Below are positions 34,980 through 43,486 of a DNA stretch of 64,000 nucleotides, piece by piece. The stretch spans positions 1 to 64,000 of the forward strand of contig NZ_APKE01000033.1 of NCBI RefSeq assembly GCF_009835145.1. Reading direction: 5' to 3'. The DNA is from Profundibacterium mesophilum KAUST100406-0324. Lineage in GTDB: Bacteria; Pseudomonadota; Alphaproteobacteria; Rhodobacterales; Rhodobacteraceae. The notes under the pieces were generated by a model. The model made no database searches. It saw only the letters and a list, made by a program, of their open reading frames with translations, and was not told the DNA's origin. A program made the translations under genes and the position numbers. How positions within the stretch are numbered: position 1 is the stretch's first letter; every line of letters begins with the position of its first letter.

Positions 34980-36586
34980 GTGGTCTTTCCTCCGTAGGCC
35001 GCGAGTATCGCTTCGAGGTCGGCCAGGCTGTTGGCCTCCTGCAGCGGCTTGTCGTGACGCCAACGCAACATGCGCGGGAAACGCAGCGCGACTCCCGATT
35101 TGTGGCGCGGGCTCTTCTGGATGCCCTCGAAGCCGATCTCGAAGACATGATGGGGGGTCACGTGGCGCACGGGCCCGTAACGCTCGAGCGTGTTCTTGCG
35201 CACCCATGCGGTGATCTTGCGGAACTCAGCGTCCGTCAGGCCGGAATAGGCCTTGGTGAAGGGCACGAGCTGATTACCGCTCCACACGCCGAAGGTGAAG
35301 TCGGTAAAGAGATTGGCGCGGCGGCCGTGACCCTGCTGGGCATAAATGAGGACGGCGTCGATGGAGAGGGGGTCGACCTTCCATTTCCACCAGTCGCCCT
35401 TGCGCCGCCCGTCCCGGTAGGGGCTGTCGCGGCGCTTGAGCATGACGCCCTCGGCGGCGAGCGCGCGCGCGCGGGCACGCTCGGTGGCCAGCGCGTCCCA
35501 ATCCGCGAAGGGCACTTCGGGCGAGAGCCGCAGGGGCAGGTCCGTGTCCCGCACTGCATTGCCGACAAGCCGCTCGAGCCGTGCGCGGCGCTCGGCGAAG
35601 GGCAGGGCGCGGATATCCGTGCCGCCCTCCTCCAGAAGATCGTAGGCGTAGAGGATCGCGGGCGCATCGGCGAGCAGCTTGGCGGGGACCGTCTTGCGCC
35701 CCAGCCGCTTTTGCAGCGCGGCAAAGGCCATCGGCGCCTCCTCCTTCCAGGCCAGGATCTCGCCATCGATCACGGTGCCGGCGGGAAGTGCGTCCGCGAG
35801 TGGAGCGAATTCGGGAAAGCGGTCGGTGATCAACTCCTCGCCGCGCGACCAGACGAAACAGGCGCCGCCACGCAGCACCAGCTGTCCACGGATCCCGTCC
35901 CACTTGCGCTCGGCGAACCACGCACCCGGCGCACCCAGCGCGTCCGGTGTGCCGTCGAGCTGATAGGCGAGGTAGAAGGGATAGGGTTTCGACAGGTCGG
36001 CGGACGGATCGGGCGCGAGGATGAGCGCCTCGAAACTGGTCTCGCCGGGGCGCCAGTCGCCCATCAGGCGGTGCGCCAGGTCGGATTCCTCGATCCCCGT
36101 CGCCTGTGAGAGCGCACGCGTCATCAGCTTCTGGCTGACCCCCATGCGAAAGCCGCCGGTGATCAGCTTGTTGAAGACGAAACGCTCGGTCGGCTCGAGG
36201 CGCGACCACGCATCGAGCACCCGGGCACGGCGCTCTTCCTCGGGCAGGGAGGCCAGTGCACCGATCTGCGAGATCCAATGGGTCAGCGGCGCATCCGAGA
36301 CCGCCTCGGGAGGCGGCAGTATGAGGGCGATCGTCTCGGCCAGATCGCCGACGATCGGGTAGCTCTCCTCGAAGAGCCAGAGCGGAATGCCGGCCTGTTC
36401 GGCCGCCCAGCGGCGCAGGAGCGTGGTGGTGACGGTGCGCTTGGGCCGGCGCCCCGACAGGAGCGCGATGGTCCAGACGCGGTCGGCATCGGCAGCCTCG
36501 CGGAAATAGTCGGCGAGGGCCGCCACCTTCAGGTTGGTGCGCGTCGTCTGGTCGAGACGGGTGAAGAGGGCGGCGAAACGCTTCAC
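34976..36586 (-). CDS. ATP-dependent DNA ligase of the cisplatin-damage-response type
   Basis: A 536-residue ligase. The AMP-accepting lysine is K228 in motif I, KWDGIR, preceded by an N-terminal DNA-binding domain (1-190). Later motifs include DGEILAW and LKRRDSPYRDGRRKGDWWKWK, then the OB-fold C-terminus. The size and neighbourhood fit the bacterial ligase called cisplatin damage response ligase, which travels with a metallo-beta-lactamase exonuclease, found here upstream. The helicase and PdeM-type endonuclease that complete that set elsewhere are not in this window. The start is GTG at 36586 (KRFAALF), inferred from family alignment; the binding site is weak. A repeat-family hairpin precedes it. 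Confidence 0.9.
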   Translation of the reverse strand: MKRFAALFTRLDQTTRTNLKVAALADYFREAADADRVWTIALLSGRRPKRTVTTTLLRRWAAEQAGIPLWLFEESYPIVGDLAETIALILPPPEAVSDAPLTHWISQIGALASLPEEERRARVLDAWSRLEPTERFVFNKLITGGFRMGVSQKLMTRALSQATGIEESDLAHRLMGDWRPGETSFEALILAPDPSADLSKPYPFYLAYQLDGTPDALGAPGAWFAERKWDGIRGQLVLRGGACFVWSRGEELITDRFPEFAPLADALPAGTVIDGEILAWKEEAPMAFAALQKRLGRKTVPAKLLADAPAILYAYDLLEEGGTDIRALPFAERRARLERLVGNAVRDTDLPLRLSPEVPFADWDALATERARARALAAEGVMLKRRDSPYRDGRRKGDWWKWKVDPLSIDAVLIYAQQGHGRRANLFTDFTFGVWSGNQLVPFTKAYSGLTDAEFRKITAWVRKNTLERYGPVRHVTPHHVFEIGFEGIQKSPRHKSGVALRFPRMLRWRHDKPLQEANSLADLEAILAAYGGKTT

Positions 36587-36610
36587 CGCGAAACCCGCGC
36601 GGCGTGGACG

Positions 36611-36666
36611 GGCCGGGGGCTGCCTGCCCCCGGTCCCCCGGAGGTATTTGGGCGAAGATGAATAAG
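36611..36666 (+). repeat. Rhodobacteraceae-type intergenic repeat (hairpin plus conserved tail)
   Basis: An 8-bp perfect stem CCGGGGGC/GCCCCCGG (36613-36620 with 36626-36633) is followed by CCCCCGGAGGTATTTGGGCG and AAGATGAA. I recall this hairpin-plus-GGTATTT(G)GG-AAGATGAA pattern recurring between genes in Rhodobacteraceae genomes. Here it lies in the 121-base gap between the exonuclease and ligase genes, in the orientation opposite to both. Only one copy occurs in this window. Confidence 0.55.
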
Positions 36667-36707
36667 CATGGCCGTCTCCCGCGCGGCCGTGCCGGCTCGG
36701 TGCCGCG

Positions 36708-37769
36708 TCATGGCGCGGCCGCCGGGGACTGCGTGCCCTGTGCCTTTTCCGCCTCCTCGCCGGTGGCGGGATCGGGATCGTCGAGGCTCTCGCCCTCGTA
36801 GGCGGTTTGCACGATGGCCGCGTCGTAACCCTGCTCGGACAGCCAGCGGCTGAAGATCGAGGTGTAGCCATGGGTGACGAAGACGCGCTCGGCGCCCGTG
36901 GCGGCGATGGCGGTGTTGAGCGCGGCCCAGTCGGCGTGATCGGAGATGATGAAGCCGCGATCCGCGGCGCGGCGCCGGCGCACTCCGCGCAATCCCATCC
37001 AGCCCGAGGCGAGCGCGGTCTGCGCCGGCCCGAAGCGGCGCGGCCAGTGGGTGCCAAGGGCAGACGGGGTGGCGAGCACCATTGCGCCGGGATGATCCCT
37101 GGCGACGAGATCAGGGGTCACGCGCAGGGTCGGCGGCAGGGCGATGCCCTGGGCGCGCAGCACCGCGTTGGTGTTCTCGATGGCGCCGTGGGTGAGGATC
37201 GGGCCGATCGACGGATCGAGCATCCGCATCAGGCGCTGGGCCTTGCCAAGCGCGTAGACCCCGATGATCGAAGCGCGTCCCTCGGCCGCGTTGCCGCGCC
37301 ACCATGCGTTCATCGCCTCGGCGATCTCCGCCTGCGGGCGCCACTTGAAGACCGGCAGGCCGAAGGTGCTCTCGGTGATGAAGGCATGGCACGGCACCGG
37401 CTCGAAGGGTGTCGACAGGCCGTCATCCTCAAGCTTGTAATCGCCCGACGCGACCCAGACCTCGCCACCGCGCTCGACCCTGATCTGTGCCGAGCCCGGA
37501 ACATGGCCGGCGGGATGGAAGGAGACGGTGACGCCGCCGATCTCACGCCGCTCGCCGTAGCGCAGGGTTTCGAGGGAGATCTCCCCGAGGCGGTGACGCA
37601 TGACCGGGGCGGCAAGATCGGTGGCAAGATAGCGGCGCATCCCGTCGCGGGCGTGATCGGCATGCCCATGGGTGATCAGCGCCCGGTCCACGGGGCGCCA
37701 GGGGTCGATGTAGAAATCGCCCTCGGGGCAGTAGATGCCGTCATCCGTGAAGGTCAGAAGCGCGCTCAT
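36708..37769 (-). CDS. Ligase-associated DNA damage response exonuclease (metallo-beta-lactamase fold)
   Basis: A 353-residue protein of the MBL/beta-CASP nuclease group. The metal-binding motif HGHADH is at 34-39; PAGHVPGSAQ and GDYKLEDDG supply further ligands; a late SDHADW and VTHGYT complete the pattern. This is the Exo partner of the ATP-dependent ligase encoded just downstream. No binding site is obvious before the ATG at 37769. The unit is divergent from the Anbu cluster, with 237 bases between starts. Confidence 0.87.
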   Translation of the reverse strand: MSALLTFTDDGIYCPEGDFYIDPWRPVDRALITHGHADHARDGMRRYLATDLAAPVMRHRLGEISLETLRYGERREIGGVTVSFHPAGHVPGSAQIRVERGGEVWVASGDYKLEDDGLSTPFEPVPCHAFITESTFGLPVFKWRPQAEIAEAMNAWWRGNAAEGRASIIGVYALGKAQRLMRMLDPSIGPILTHGAIENTNAVLRAQGIALPPTLRVTPDLVARDHPGAMVLATPSALGTHWPRRFGPAQTALASGWMGLRGVRRRRAADRGFIISDHADWAALNTAIAATGAERVFVTHGYTSIFSRWLSEQGYDAAIVQTAYEGESLDDPDPATGEEAEKAQGTQSPAAAP

Positions 37770-38006
37770 GGGGGGCGATATAGGGCCGCGCTGCGCAGCC
37801 GCCAGCACCGGGGCGGGCATCGAGGCGTGGGGGCAAAGGCAAGGGCCGCTCGGCGGCGCGCGGCCGGAGGCCCGGACCGCCTTGCCGCGGGTCCCGCCCG
37901 GATCCGTGGCAGGCGCGGCAGAGCAATGGGGGCGGGGCAAGGAGGCGGGAGGCAGCGGCAGGAAAACGCCTTTCCTTTTGGTGCCGGCCGCACATATCCT
38001 TGGAGT

Positions 38007-39434
38007 ATGAGCCAAAATCCCATATCCCGTTATTTCAACGAAATGTATCAAGGCGACGCCGTGCGGCCGCCTTATCGCGGTCTGGAGGACTGGAGCCGCG
38101 ACATGCCGGCCGAGTTCCGGGACATGAAGCAGTCAGAGGCCGAGGCGCTGTTCCGGCGTATCGGCATCACCTTCGCCGTCTATGGCGAGGGTGGCAGCCC
38201 CGACCGGCTGATCCCGTTCGACATGTTCCCCCGGGTCTTCGCTGCCGATGAGTGGTATCGCCTCGAGCGCGGGATCAAGCAGCGCGCCCGGGCGCTCAAC
38301 GCCTTTCTCGTCGATGTCTACGGGCGCGGCGAGATCGTGAAGGCGGGCCGCATTCCCGGCCGCCTGGTCTACCAGAACGAGGCCTACGAGACGGCCGTTT
38401 GCGGGATCGTTCCGCCCAAGGGCGTCTACAGCCATATCGTCGGCATCGACCTCGTGCGCACCGGCCCCGACGAGTTCTTCGTACTCGAGGACAACTGCCG
38501 CACGCCCTCGGGGGTGAGCTACATGCTCGAGAACCGCGAGATCATGATGCGCATGTTCCCGCAGCTCTTCCAGGAGAACAGGATCGCGCCGGTGGAGACC
38601 TATCCGGGTCTGCTCAAGCGCACGCTCGCCTCGGTCGCGCCCAAGAAATGCGACGGCGAGCCGCGCGTTGTCATCCTGACGCCGGGCCATTTCAACTCTG
38701 CCTATTACGAGCATTCCTTCCTTGCCGACATGATGGGTGTCGAGCTGGTCGAGGGGCAGGATCTTTTCGTCGAGGGCGATTTTTGCTGGATGCGGACCAC
38801 CGAGGGTCCGAAGAAGGTCGATGTGATCTATCGCCGTCTCGACGATCCCTTCATCGATCCGCTGTGCTTCCGGCCCGACTCGATGCTCGGCGTTCCGGGG
38901 CTGATGAACGTCTATCGCTCCGGCGGCGTGAGCATCTGCTCGGCGCCCGGTGCCGGGGTCGCGGATGACAAGGCGATCTATACCTACGTGCCGGACATGA
39001 TCCGCTTCTATCTCGGCGAGGAGCCTATCCTGAAGAACGTGCCCACCTGGCAATGCGCCAAGAAGGACGATTGCAAATACGTCCTGGAAAATCTCGGCGA
39101 GCTGGTGGTCAAGGAAGTCCATGGCTCCGGCGGCTACGGGATGCTGGTCGGGCCGCGCGCCACGCAAAGCGAGATCGAGCTCTTCGCGGCCAAGATCCGC
39201 GAGCGGCCCGAGAACTACATCGCCCAGCCGACGCTCGCCCTTTCGACCTGCCCGACATTCGTGGAGGAGGGGATCGCGCCGCGCCATGTCGACCTGCGCC
39301 CCTATTGCCTTGTCGGCGAGCAGATCGAGCTGGTTCCGGGCGGGCTCACCCGCGTGGCCCTGACCGAAGGGTCGCTGGTGGTGAACTCGTCGCAGGGCGG
39401 CGGGGTCAAGGACACCTGGGTAATGGCGGAGTAA
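38007..39434 (+). CDS. Circularly permuted ATP-grasp protein of the Anbu cluster
   Basis: A 475-residue protein of the circularly permuted type 2 ATP-grasp family. Recognisable segments include RRIGITFAVYGEGG, VLEDNCRTPSGVSYMLENRE, the central LTPGHFNSAYYEHSFLA, and the late LVVKEVHGSGGYGMLVG, where a lysine and glycine loop should bind ATP. ATP-grasp enzymes join carboxylates to amines, so a peptide- or isopeptide-forming role is predicted but no substrate is known. It is first of four genes and lies four bases before the alpha-E gene. GGAG lies only one base from the chosen ATG, which is unusually close; a slightly different start is possible. Confidence 0.87.
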   Translation: MSQNPISRYFNEMYQGDAVRPPYRGLEDWSRDMPAEFRDMKQSEAEALFRRIGITFAVYGEGGSPDRLIPFDMFPRVFAADEWYRLERGIKQRARALNAFLVDVYGRGEIVKAGRIPGRLVYQNEAYETAVCGIVPPKGVYSHIVGIDLVRTGPDEFFVLEDNCRTPSGVSYMLENREIMMRMFPQLFQENRIAPVETYPGLLKRTLASVAPKKCDGEPRVVILTPGHFNSAYYEHSFLADMMGVELVEGQDLFVEGDFCWMRTTEGPKKVDVIYRRLDDPFIDPLCFRPDSMLGVPGLMNVYRSGGVSICSAPGAGVADDKAIYTYVPDMIRFYLGEEPILKNVPTWQCAKKDDCKYVLENLGELVVKEVHGSGGYGMLVGPRATQSEIELFAAKIRERPENYIAQPTLALSTCPTFVEEGIAPRHVDLRPYCLVGEQIELVPGGLTRVALTEGSLVVNSSQGGGVKDTWVMAE

Positions 39435-39438
39435 CGGC

Positions 39439-40398
39439 ATGCTGAGTAGAACCGCCGCCAACCTTTTCTGGATTGCCCGCTATATCGAGCGGGCCGAAAC
39501 GAATGCGCGCCTGCTCGAGGTGGGCGCGCGCAATGCCCTGCTGCCCAACACGGGCGGGGGATACAGGAACGAATGGGATTCGGTGCTCGCCGCGAGCGGC
39601 ACCGCCTCCGCCTTCCGCGACAAGTATGGCGAGGCGGTCCAGCGGAACATCGAGACGCACATGTTCTTCGATACCGACAATCCCTCCTCGATCGCCTCCT
39701 GCATCACCGGCGCGCGCGAGAACGGCCGCATCGTGCGCACCGCCCTCACGGGCCAGGTCTGGGACGCGCTCAACACCGCATTCCAGGAGCTGCAGGATTT
39801 CGCGCGCACCGAACGCTCGCGTCTTCCCCTGAGCGATCTGACGGACTGGACGCTGCGCACCACGTCGCTCATCCGGGGTGCGGGGCTGGCCACCCAGCTG
39901 CGCAATGACGGCTACGATTTCACCAATATCGGCCATTATCTCGAACGGGCCGACAGCACCGCGCGGCTGCTCGACGTGAAATATTACGTCTTGTTGCCGG
40001 AGGTGAGTTTCGTGGGTTCGGGGCTCGACAATTACCAGTGGCGCACCTTGCTGCGGGCGATGTCGGCGCAGCGGGCCTTCTCATGGGTCTATGGCGGCGA
40101 GATCACGGCCTCGAAGATGGTCGATTTCTTCGTCTTCAACCCGATGTCGCCGCGCTCGCTGATGTCCTCCGCCGAAGGCGCGCTGAGCCATCTGGAGCGT
40201 CTGGCACGCAGCTACGGACGCAGCACGCCGGCGCAGAACGCCGCGCGCGCCCTTGTAGAGCAGCTGCAGCGGATGACGATCGAGGATGTCTTCGACGAAG
40301 GGCTGCACGAATTCCTGACCCGGATCGTGGGCGAGGTCGACGCACTGGCCTCCGTGGTCAGCGGCACATATCTGAGCGGGGTGGCACGATGCGACTGA
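39439..40398 (+). CDS. Alpha-E domain protein (DUF403)
   Basis: A 319-residue all-helical protein with the family start MLSRTAANLFWIARYIERAE and repeated glutamate-containing helices (for example GHYLERADSTARLLDVKYY). No catalytic activity is established for alpha-E domains. They occur almost always next to a circularly permuted ATP-grasp, a transglutaminase and often Anbu, exactly as here. The stop overlaps the transglutaminase start by ten bases, so these three genes are translationally coupled. Confidence 0.92.
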   Translation: MLSRTAANLFWIARYIERAETNARLLEVGARNALLPNTGGGYRNEWDSVLAASGTASAFRDKYGEAVQRNIETHMFFDTDNPSSIASCITGARENGRIVRTALTGQVWDALNTAFQELQDFARTERSRLPLSDLTDWTLRTTSLIRGAGLATQLRNDGYDFTNIGHYLERADSTARLLDVKYYVLLPEVSFVGSGLDNYQWRTLLRAMSAQRAFSWVYGGEITASKMVDFFVFNPMSPRSLMSSAEGALSHLERLARSYGRSTPAQNAARALVEQLQRMTIEDVFDEGLHEFLTRIVGEVDALASVVSGTYLSGVARCD

Positions 40399-41210
40399 AA
40401 GTCTCCCATTCCACGAGCTACTCCTACGAGCCGGCCAAGTCGGGTCTGATCCAGAGCCTGCGCATGTGGCCCTCGGTCTATGCCGGTCAAAAGATCATCG
40501 ACTGGCGGGTCGATATCGACGCGCCCTCGGTGCGGCGCGGCGCGAGTTTCCGCGACGGCGCCGGTGATCTGATCGAGACGGTGGTCATCCGCGGCCCGGT
40601 CGAGCAGGTCACGGTGCGCGTCAGCGGCGAGGTCGAGACGCAGGATCTTTCGGGCATCCTGCGCGGCCATGTCGAGAAGGTCCCGCCGCTCGCCTACCTG
40701 CGCGCCAGCCGCATGACCCGGGCGGACCCGGCGCTGGCGGAGCTTTCGGCCGATGTCATCGCGTCCACCGGTGGCGGGCTCGACGCGGCCCACGGGCTCG
40801 CGGCGGCGGTCGCGGAGGCGATCACCTACCAGCCCGGCGAGACCGAATCGGACACGACCGCGGCGGAAGCGCTGGCCTTGGGCCGTGGCGTCTGCCAGGA
40901 TCAGGCCCATGCACTGATCGCCATGGCGCATTGCGCGGACATGCCGGCGCGTTACGTGACCGGCTATCTCCACGCGACCGCCGACGGCACCTTGCACCAG
41001 GCAAGCCATGCCTGGGCCGAGATCCATGTCGACGGGCTGGGCTGGGTCGGCTTCGATCCGGCCAATCGCTGCTGCCCGAACGATCTCTATATCCGGCTGG
41101 GCTCGGGGCATGACGCGGCTGGTGCGGCCCCGATCCGGGGAATGGCCACGGGTCAGGGCGCCGAGACGCTCGCGGTCGATCTGCACGTGCTGGACGCCAG
41201 CCAGCAATAA
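40389..41210 (+). CDS. Transglutaminase-like cysteine protease of the Anbu cluster
   Basis: A 273-residue protein. An N-terminal beta domain (about 1-95) with HSTSYSYEPAKSG precedes a papain-like transglutaminase core. The full triad is visible: C169 in RGVCQDQAHAL, H207 in ASHAWAEI and D223 in GFDPANR. It lacks a signal peptide, so it works in the cytoplasm. The chemistry could be peptide cleavage, deamidation or crosslinking. The ATP-grasp next to it could form the bond that this enzyme breaks. Confidence 0.9.
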   Translation: MRLKVSHSTSYSYEPAKSGLIQSLRMWPSVYAGQKIIDWRVDIDAPSVRRGASFRDGAGDLIETVVIRGPVEQVTVRVSGEVETQDLSGILRGHVEKVPPLAYLRASRMTRADPALAELSADVIASTGGGLDAAHGLAAAVAEAITYQPGETESDTTAAEALALGRGVCQDQAHALIAMAHCADMPARYVTGYLHATADGTLHQASHAWAEIHVDGLGWVGFDPANRCCPNDLYIRLGSGHDAAGAAPIRGMATGQGAETLAVDLHVLDASQQ

Positions 41211-41356
41211 CTCGAGGAACGCCGCGTGCCGTGTCCCCTCGGCGGACGCAGTACGCGGCGCCGCCCGGTCCCACGGCCGGCGGTCCGCCCTTCGCCCCCA
41301 TATGTGCGATGCGGCAACCAACCACCGGGCCGCGACGTTACCGTGACGCGGCGCCG

Positions 41357-41385
41357 TTGCAAGCGCGCCCGGACGGACTTAGATA
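41357..41385 (+). promoter_or_regulatory. Promoter of the Anbu gene
   Basis: TTGCAA (41357-41362), a 17-base spacer and TAGATA (41380-41385) form one of the best sigma-70-like promoters in the window. It lies in the 206-base gap between the transglutaminase and Anbu genes, predicting a start about 25 bases before the ATG. Anbu may therefore be made without the rest of the cluster. Confidence 0.5.
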
Positions 41386-41416
41386 AACAGCCGATCCTTT
41401 CTGGGGCTTACCAAAC

Positions 41417-42130
41417 ATGACCTACTGCGTCGGACTATTGCTGGATGCCGGCATTGTCCTGCTTTCCGACACCCGCACGAATGCCGGTGTCGACAACATT
41501 TCCACCTATCGCAAGATGTTCACCTTCGAGCAGCCGGGTGAGCGGGTGATCTCGATCATGACCGCTGGCAGCCTGTCGGTGACACAGACCGCGATCGCGC
41601 GCCTGACCGAGGCGGCCGAGGGCGACGGCCCTTCGATCCTCGAGGCCGCGAGCATGCTCGAGGTGGCGGAGATCATCGGCAAGACATTGTCCGATGTCAG
41701 CCGGGAGGTCTCGCAGAAGATGTCGGGGCAGGCGCAGAGCGCGAAGGCGTCGATGATCGTGGCCGGGCAGAGACGCGGGGGCGCGATGCGCCTTTTCCTG
41801 ATCTATCCCGAAGGCAATTTCATCGAGGCGACCCCGGACACGCCCTACATGCAGATCGGCGAGCACAAGTACGGCAAGCCGCTGATCGACCGCGTGGTGA
41901 CGCCGCAGACCAGCCTCGACGATGCGCAGAAGGCGGTGCTGCTGTCGATGGACTCCACCTTGCGCTCCAATCTCAGCGTCGGGATGCCGCTCGATCTGGT
42001 GGTGATCGAGGCCGATACCTGCCGCGTGTCGATCTCGCGCCGCATCGAGGCGGATGACGAGACGTTCCACGCGATGAGCGCGGCCTGGTCGAACGCCCTT
42101 CGCGACGCGTTCAGCGCCATCACGGTCTGA
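41417..42130 (+). CDS. Anbu, ancestral proteasome-like beta subunit protease
   Basis: A 237-residue Ntn-hydrolase fold protein. The start MTYCVGLLLDAGIVLLSDTRT gives a threonine directly after the initiator methionine; exposed as Thr1 it would be the nucleophile. D17 and K32 (Thr1 numbering, in SDTRT and YRKMF) fit the proteasome-type catalytic residues. Anbu proteins assemble into open helical or ring-like oligomers, unlike closed HslV or 20S chambers; no ATPase partner is known or encoded here. It follows the ATP-grasp, alpha-E and transglutaminase genes after 206 bases that contain a good promoter. It converges on the hydrolase gene with only 25 bases between stops. Confidence 0.92.
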   Translation: MTYCVGLLLDAGIVLLSDTRTNAGVDNISTYRKMFTFEQPGERVISIMTAGSLSVTQTAIARLTEAAEGDGPSILEAASMLEVAEIIGKTLSDVSREVSQKMSGQAQSAKASMIVAGQRRGGAMRLFLIYPEGNFIEATPDTPYMQIGEHKYGKPLIDRVVTPQTSLDDAQKAVLLSMDSTLRSNLSVGMPLDLVVIEADTCRVSISRRIEADDETFHAMSAAWSNALRDAFSAITV

Positions 42131-42155
42131 TCCATGTGCCTTGCGGCAGGAGCGC

Positions 42156-43130
42156 TCAGTGCTCCGCCGCGAGCGGAGCGCAGGCCGCGTCGAACAGCGT
42201 GCGGATCTCGGCATAGATCCGGGCCCGCCGCTCGGGCGTCTCGATCAACCCCTCGTGACGGGCGCCCTCGATCTCGATCAGCCGACCGCGCGGCCAGCGG
42301 GCCATCCGCTCGCGGATCGCCTCCGGATCGACGATCTGTTCGCGACTGCCCAGGATCGCGATCGCCCGAAGATCGGGCGAGGGCAGGGCCTGCAGCGTGG
42401 CGGTGTCGTGAAGCGCCTCCCCGACCCAGCGCAGGCTCGGGCCGGCAAGGGCCAGCTCGGGATGGGCCGTGACCTGCGTCACCAGCCGTCCATACATCTC
42501 GGCATCCCCGGTCAGCAGGTTCTGCTCGAAATCGCCGTCGCGGGTATAGACGCTGCGGGCGACGCCGGGCGGAAAGCGCGATTCGAACCGCGTGTCGCGT
42601 GTCAGGCGAGCCAGCGAATGGGCCACCATCCGCATGTGGCGCGGCAGGTTCAGCCCCCAGAAGGGTGACGAGAAGGCCGCTGCCGCGACATCGAGCCCGT
42701 CATGCAGGGCGCGAAGTCCGATCGCGCCGCCCATCGAATGGGCAAGCAGAAGCCACGGGCGCGGCAAATCGAGCGCGCGGGCCGCATCCTGCATCGCGGC
42801 CACGTCCCTTTGGTAATCGGTGAAATGGGCCACGTGACCGCTGAGCGGCGTGCCGGAGGCGAGCCGGTCCGACAGGCCCTGTCCGCGCCAGTCGATGCAA
42901 AGCGTGTCATAACCCGCCGCGCCAAGGACCTTGGCCGCGTCGCCGTATTTCTCGATGTATTCGGTGCGCCCCGGAAAGAGCAGCACCGTGCCGCGCGCGC
43001 CGCCCGCACGCCGCCAGTGCCCCACCCGCAGGCGAACCCCGTCATCGGCATGAACCCAGAAGGCCGCGCCCCCCTCGGGGCCATGGGCCACTTCGGCGAA
43101 GAGGGGGGCGGTCCGGTTCGGATCGGTCAG
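42156..43130 (-). CDS. Alpha/beta hydrolase (lysophospholipase-like)
   Basis: A 324-residue serine hydrolase. The nucleophile elbow is AHSMGG, preceded by the oxyanion segment LFPGRTEYIEKYG and CIDWRGQGLSDR, with a late GARHEGLIE holding the histidine. It resembles monoglyceride or lysophospholipid lipases. The start is a puzzle: the family N-terminus (DPNRTAPLFAEVA) needs initiation at about 43130, where the only candidate is a CTG overlapping the upstream stop as CTGA. No ATG, GTG or TTG lies between the upstream gene's end and the GTG at EVAHG, which would cut off about 13 residues. Translation is coupled to the SCP2-like gene either way. Confidence 0.82.
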   Translation of the reverse strand: MTDPNRTAPLFAEVAHGPEGGAAFWVHADDGVRLRVGHWRRAGGARGTVLLFPGRTEYIEKYGDAAKVLGAAGYDTLCIDWRGQGLSDRLASGTPLSGHVAHFTDYQRDVAAMQDAARALDLPRPWLLLAHSMGGAIGLRALHDGLDVAAAAFSSPFWGLNLPRHMRMVAHSLARLTRDTRFESRFPPGVARSVYTRDGDFEQNLLTGDAEMYGRLVTQVTAHPELALAGPSLRWVGEALHDTATLQALPSPDLRAIAILGSREQIVDPEAIRERMARWPRGRLIEIEGARHEGLIETPERRARIYAEIRTLFDAACAPLAAEH

Positions 43131-43414
43131 GACAGCGCCCCGGCGAGTTTCATCGCCGTGCCCATGTCGCCATCCACCGAGAGTTTGCCGGACATGAAAG
43201 CGGTGGTCGGGTTCAGCGCCCCGTCGAGGATTTCCTTGAAGGTCTCGGCATCGGCGCTCAGGGTCACATCGGCCTCGCCATCCTCGGCGCGGGCGCCGGC
43301 CTCGTCCATCATGATCGTGCCCTCGTCCTCGATCACGAAGCGGGCGGAGCCGTCGAAGCTCCCGCCAAGCTTGGTGTTCAGTTCGCTCACGGCTTGCGAG
43401 ATGAGATCGCTCAT
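43127..43414 (-). CDS. SCP2 sterol-binding domain protein
   Basis: A 95-residue protein made only of an SCP2-like lipid-binding domain (SFDGSARFVIEDEG, then DVTLSADAETFKEILDGAL and GKLSVDGDMGTAMKLAG). Such domains bind sterols or acyl lipids in a hydrophobic tunnel. It precedes and overlaps the lipase-like hydrolase gene, suggesting a lipid carrier paired with a lipid-cleaving enzyme, which is inference from position. Confidence 0.9.
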   Translation of the reverse strand: MSDLISQAVSELNTKLGGSFDGSARFVIEDEGTIMMDEAGARAEDGEADVTLSADAETFKEILDGALNPTTAFMSGKLSVDGDMGTAMKLAGALS

Positions 43415-43486
43415 GCGTCATTTCCTTGTGATCGGTGAAGCGGCGGGGGTGCATTCGCGCCGCGTTGCGTTACTCTCCCAGATATT

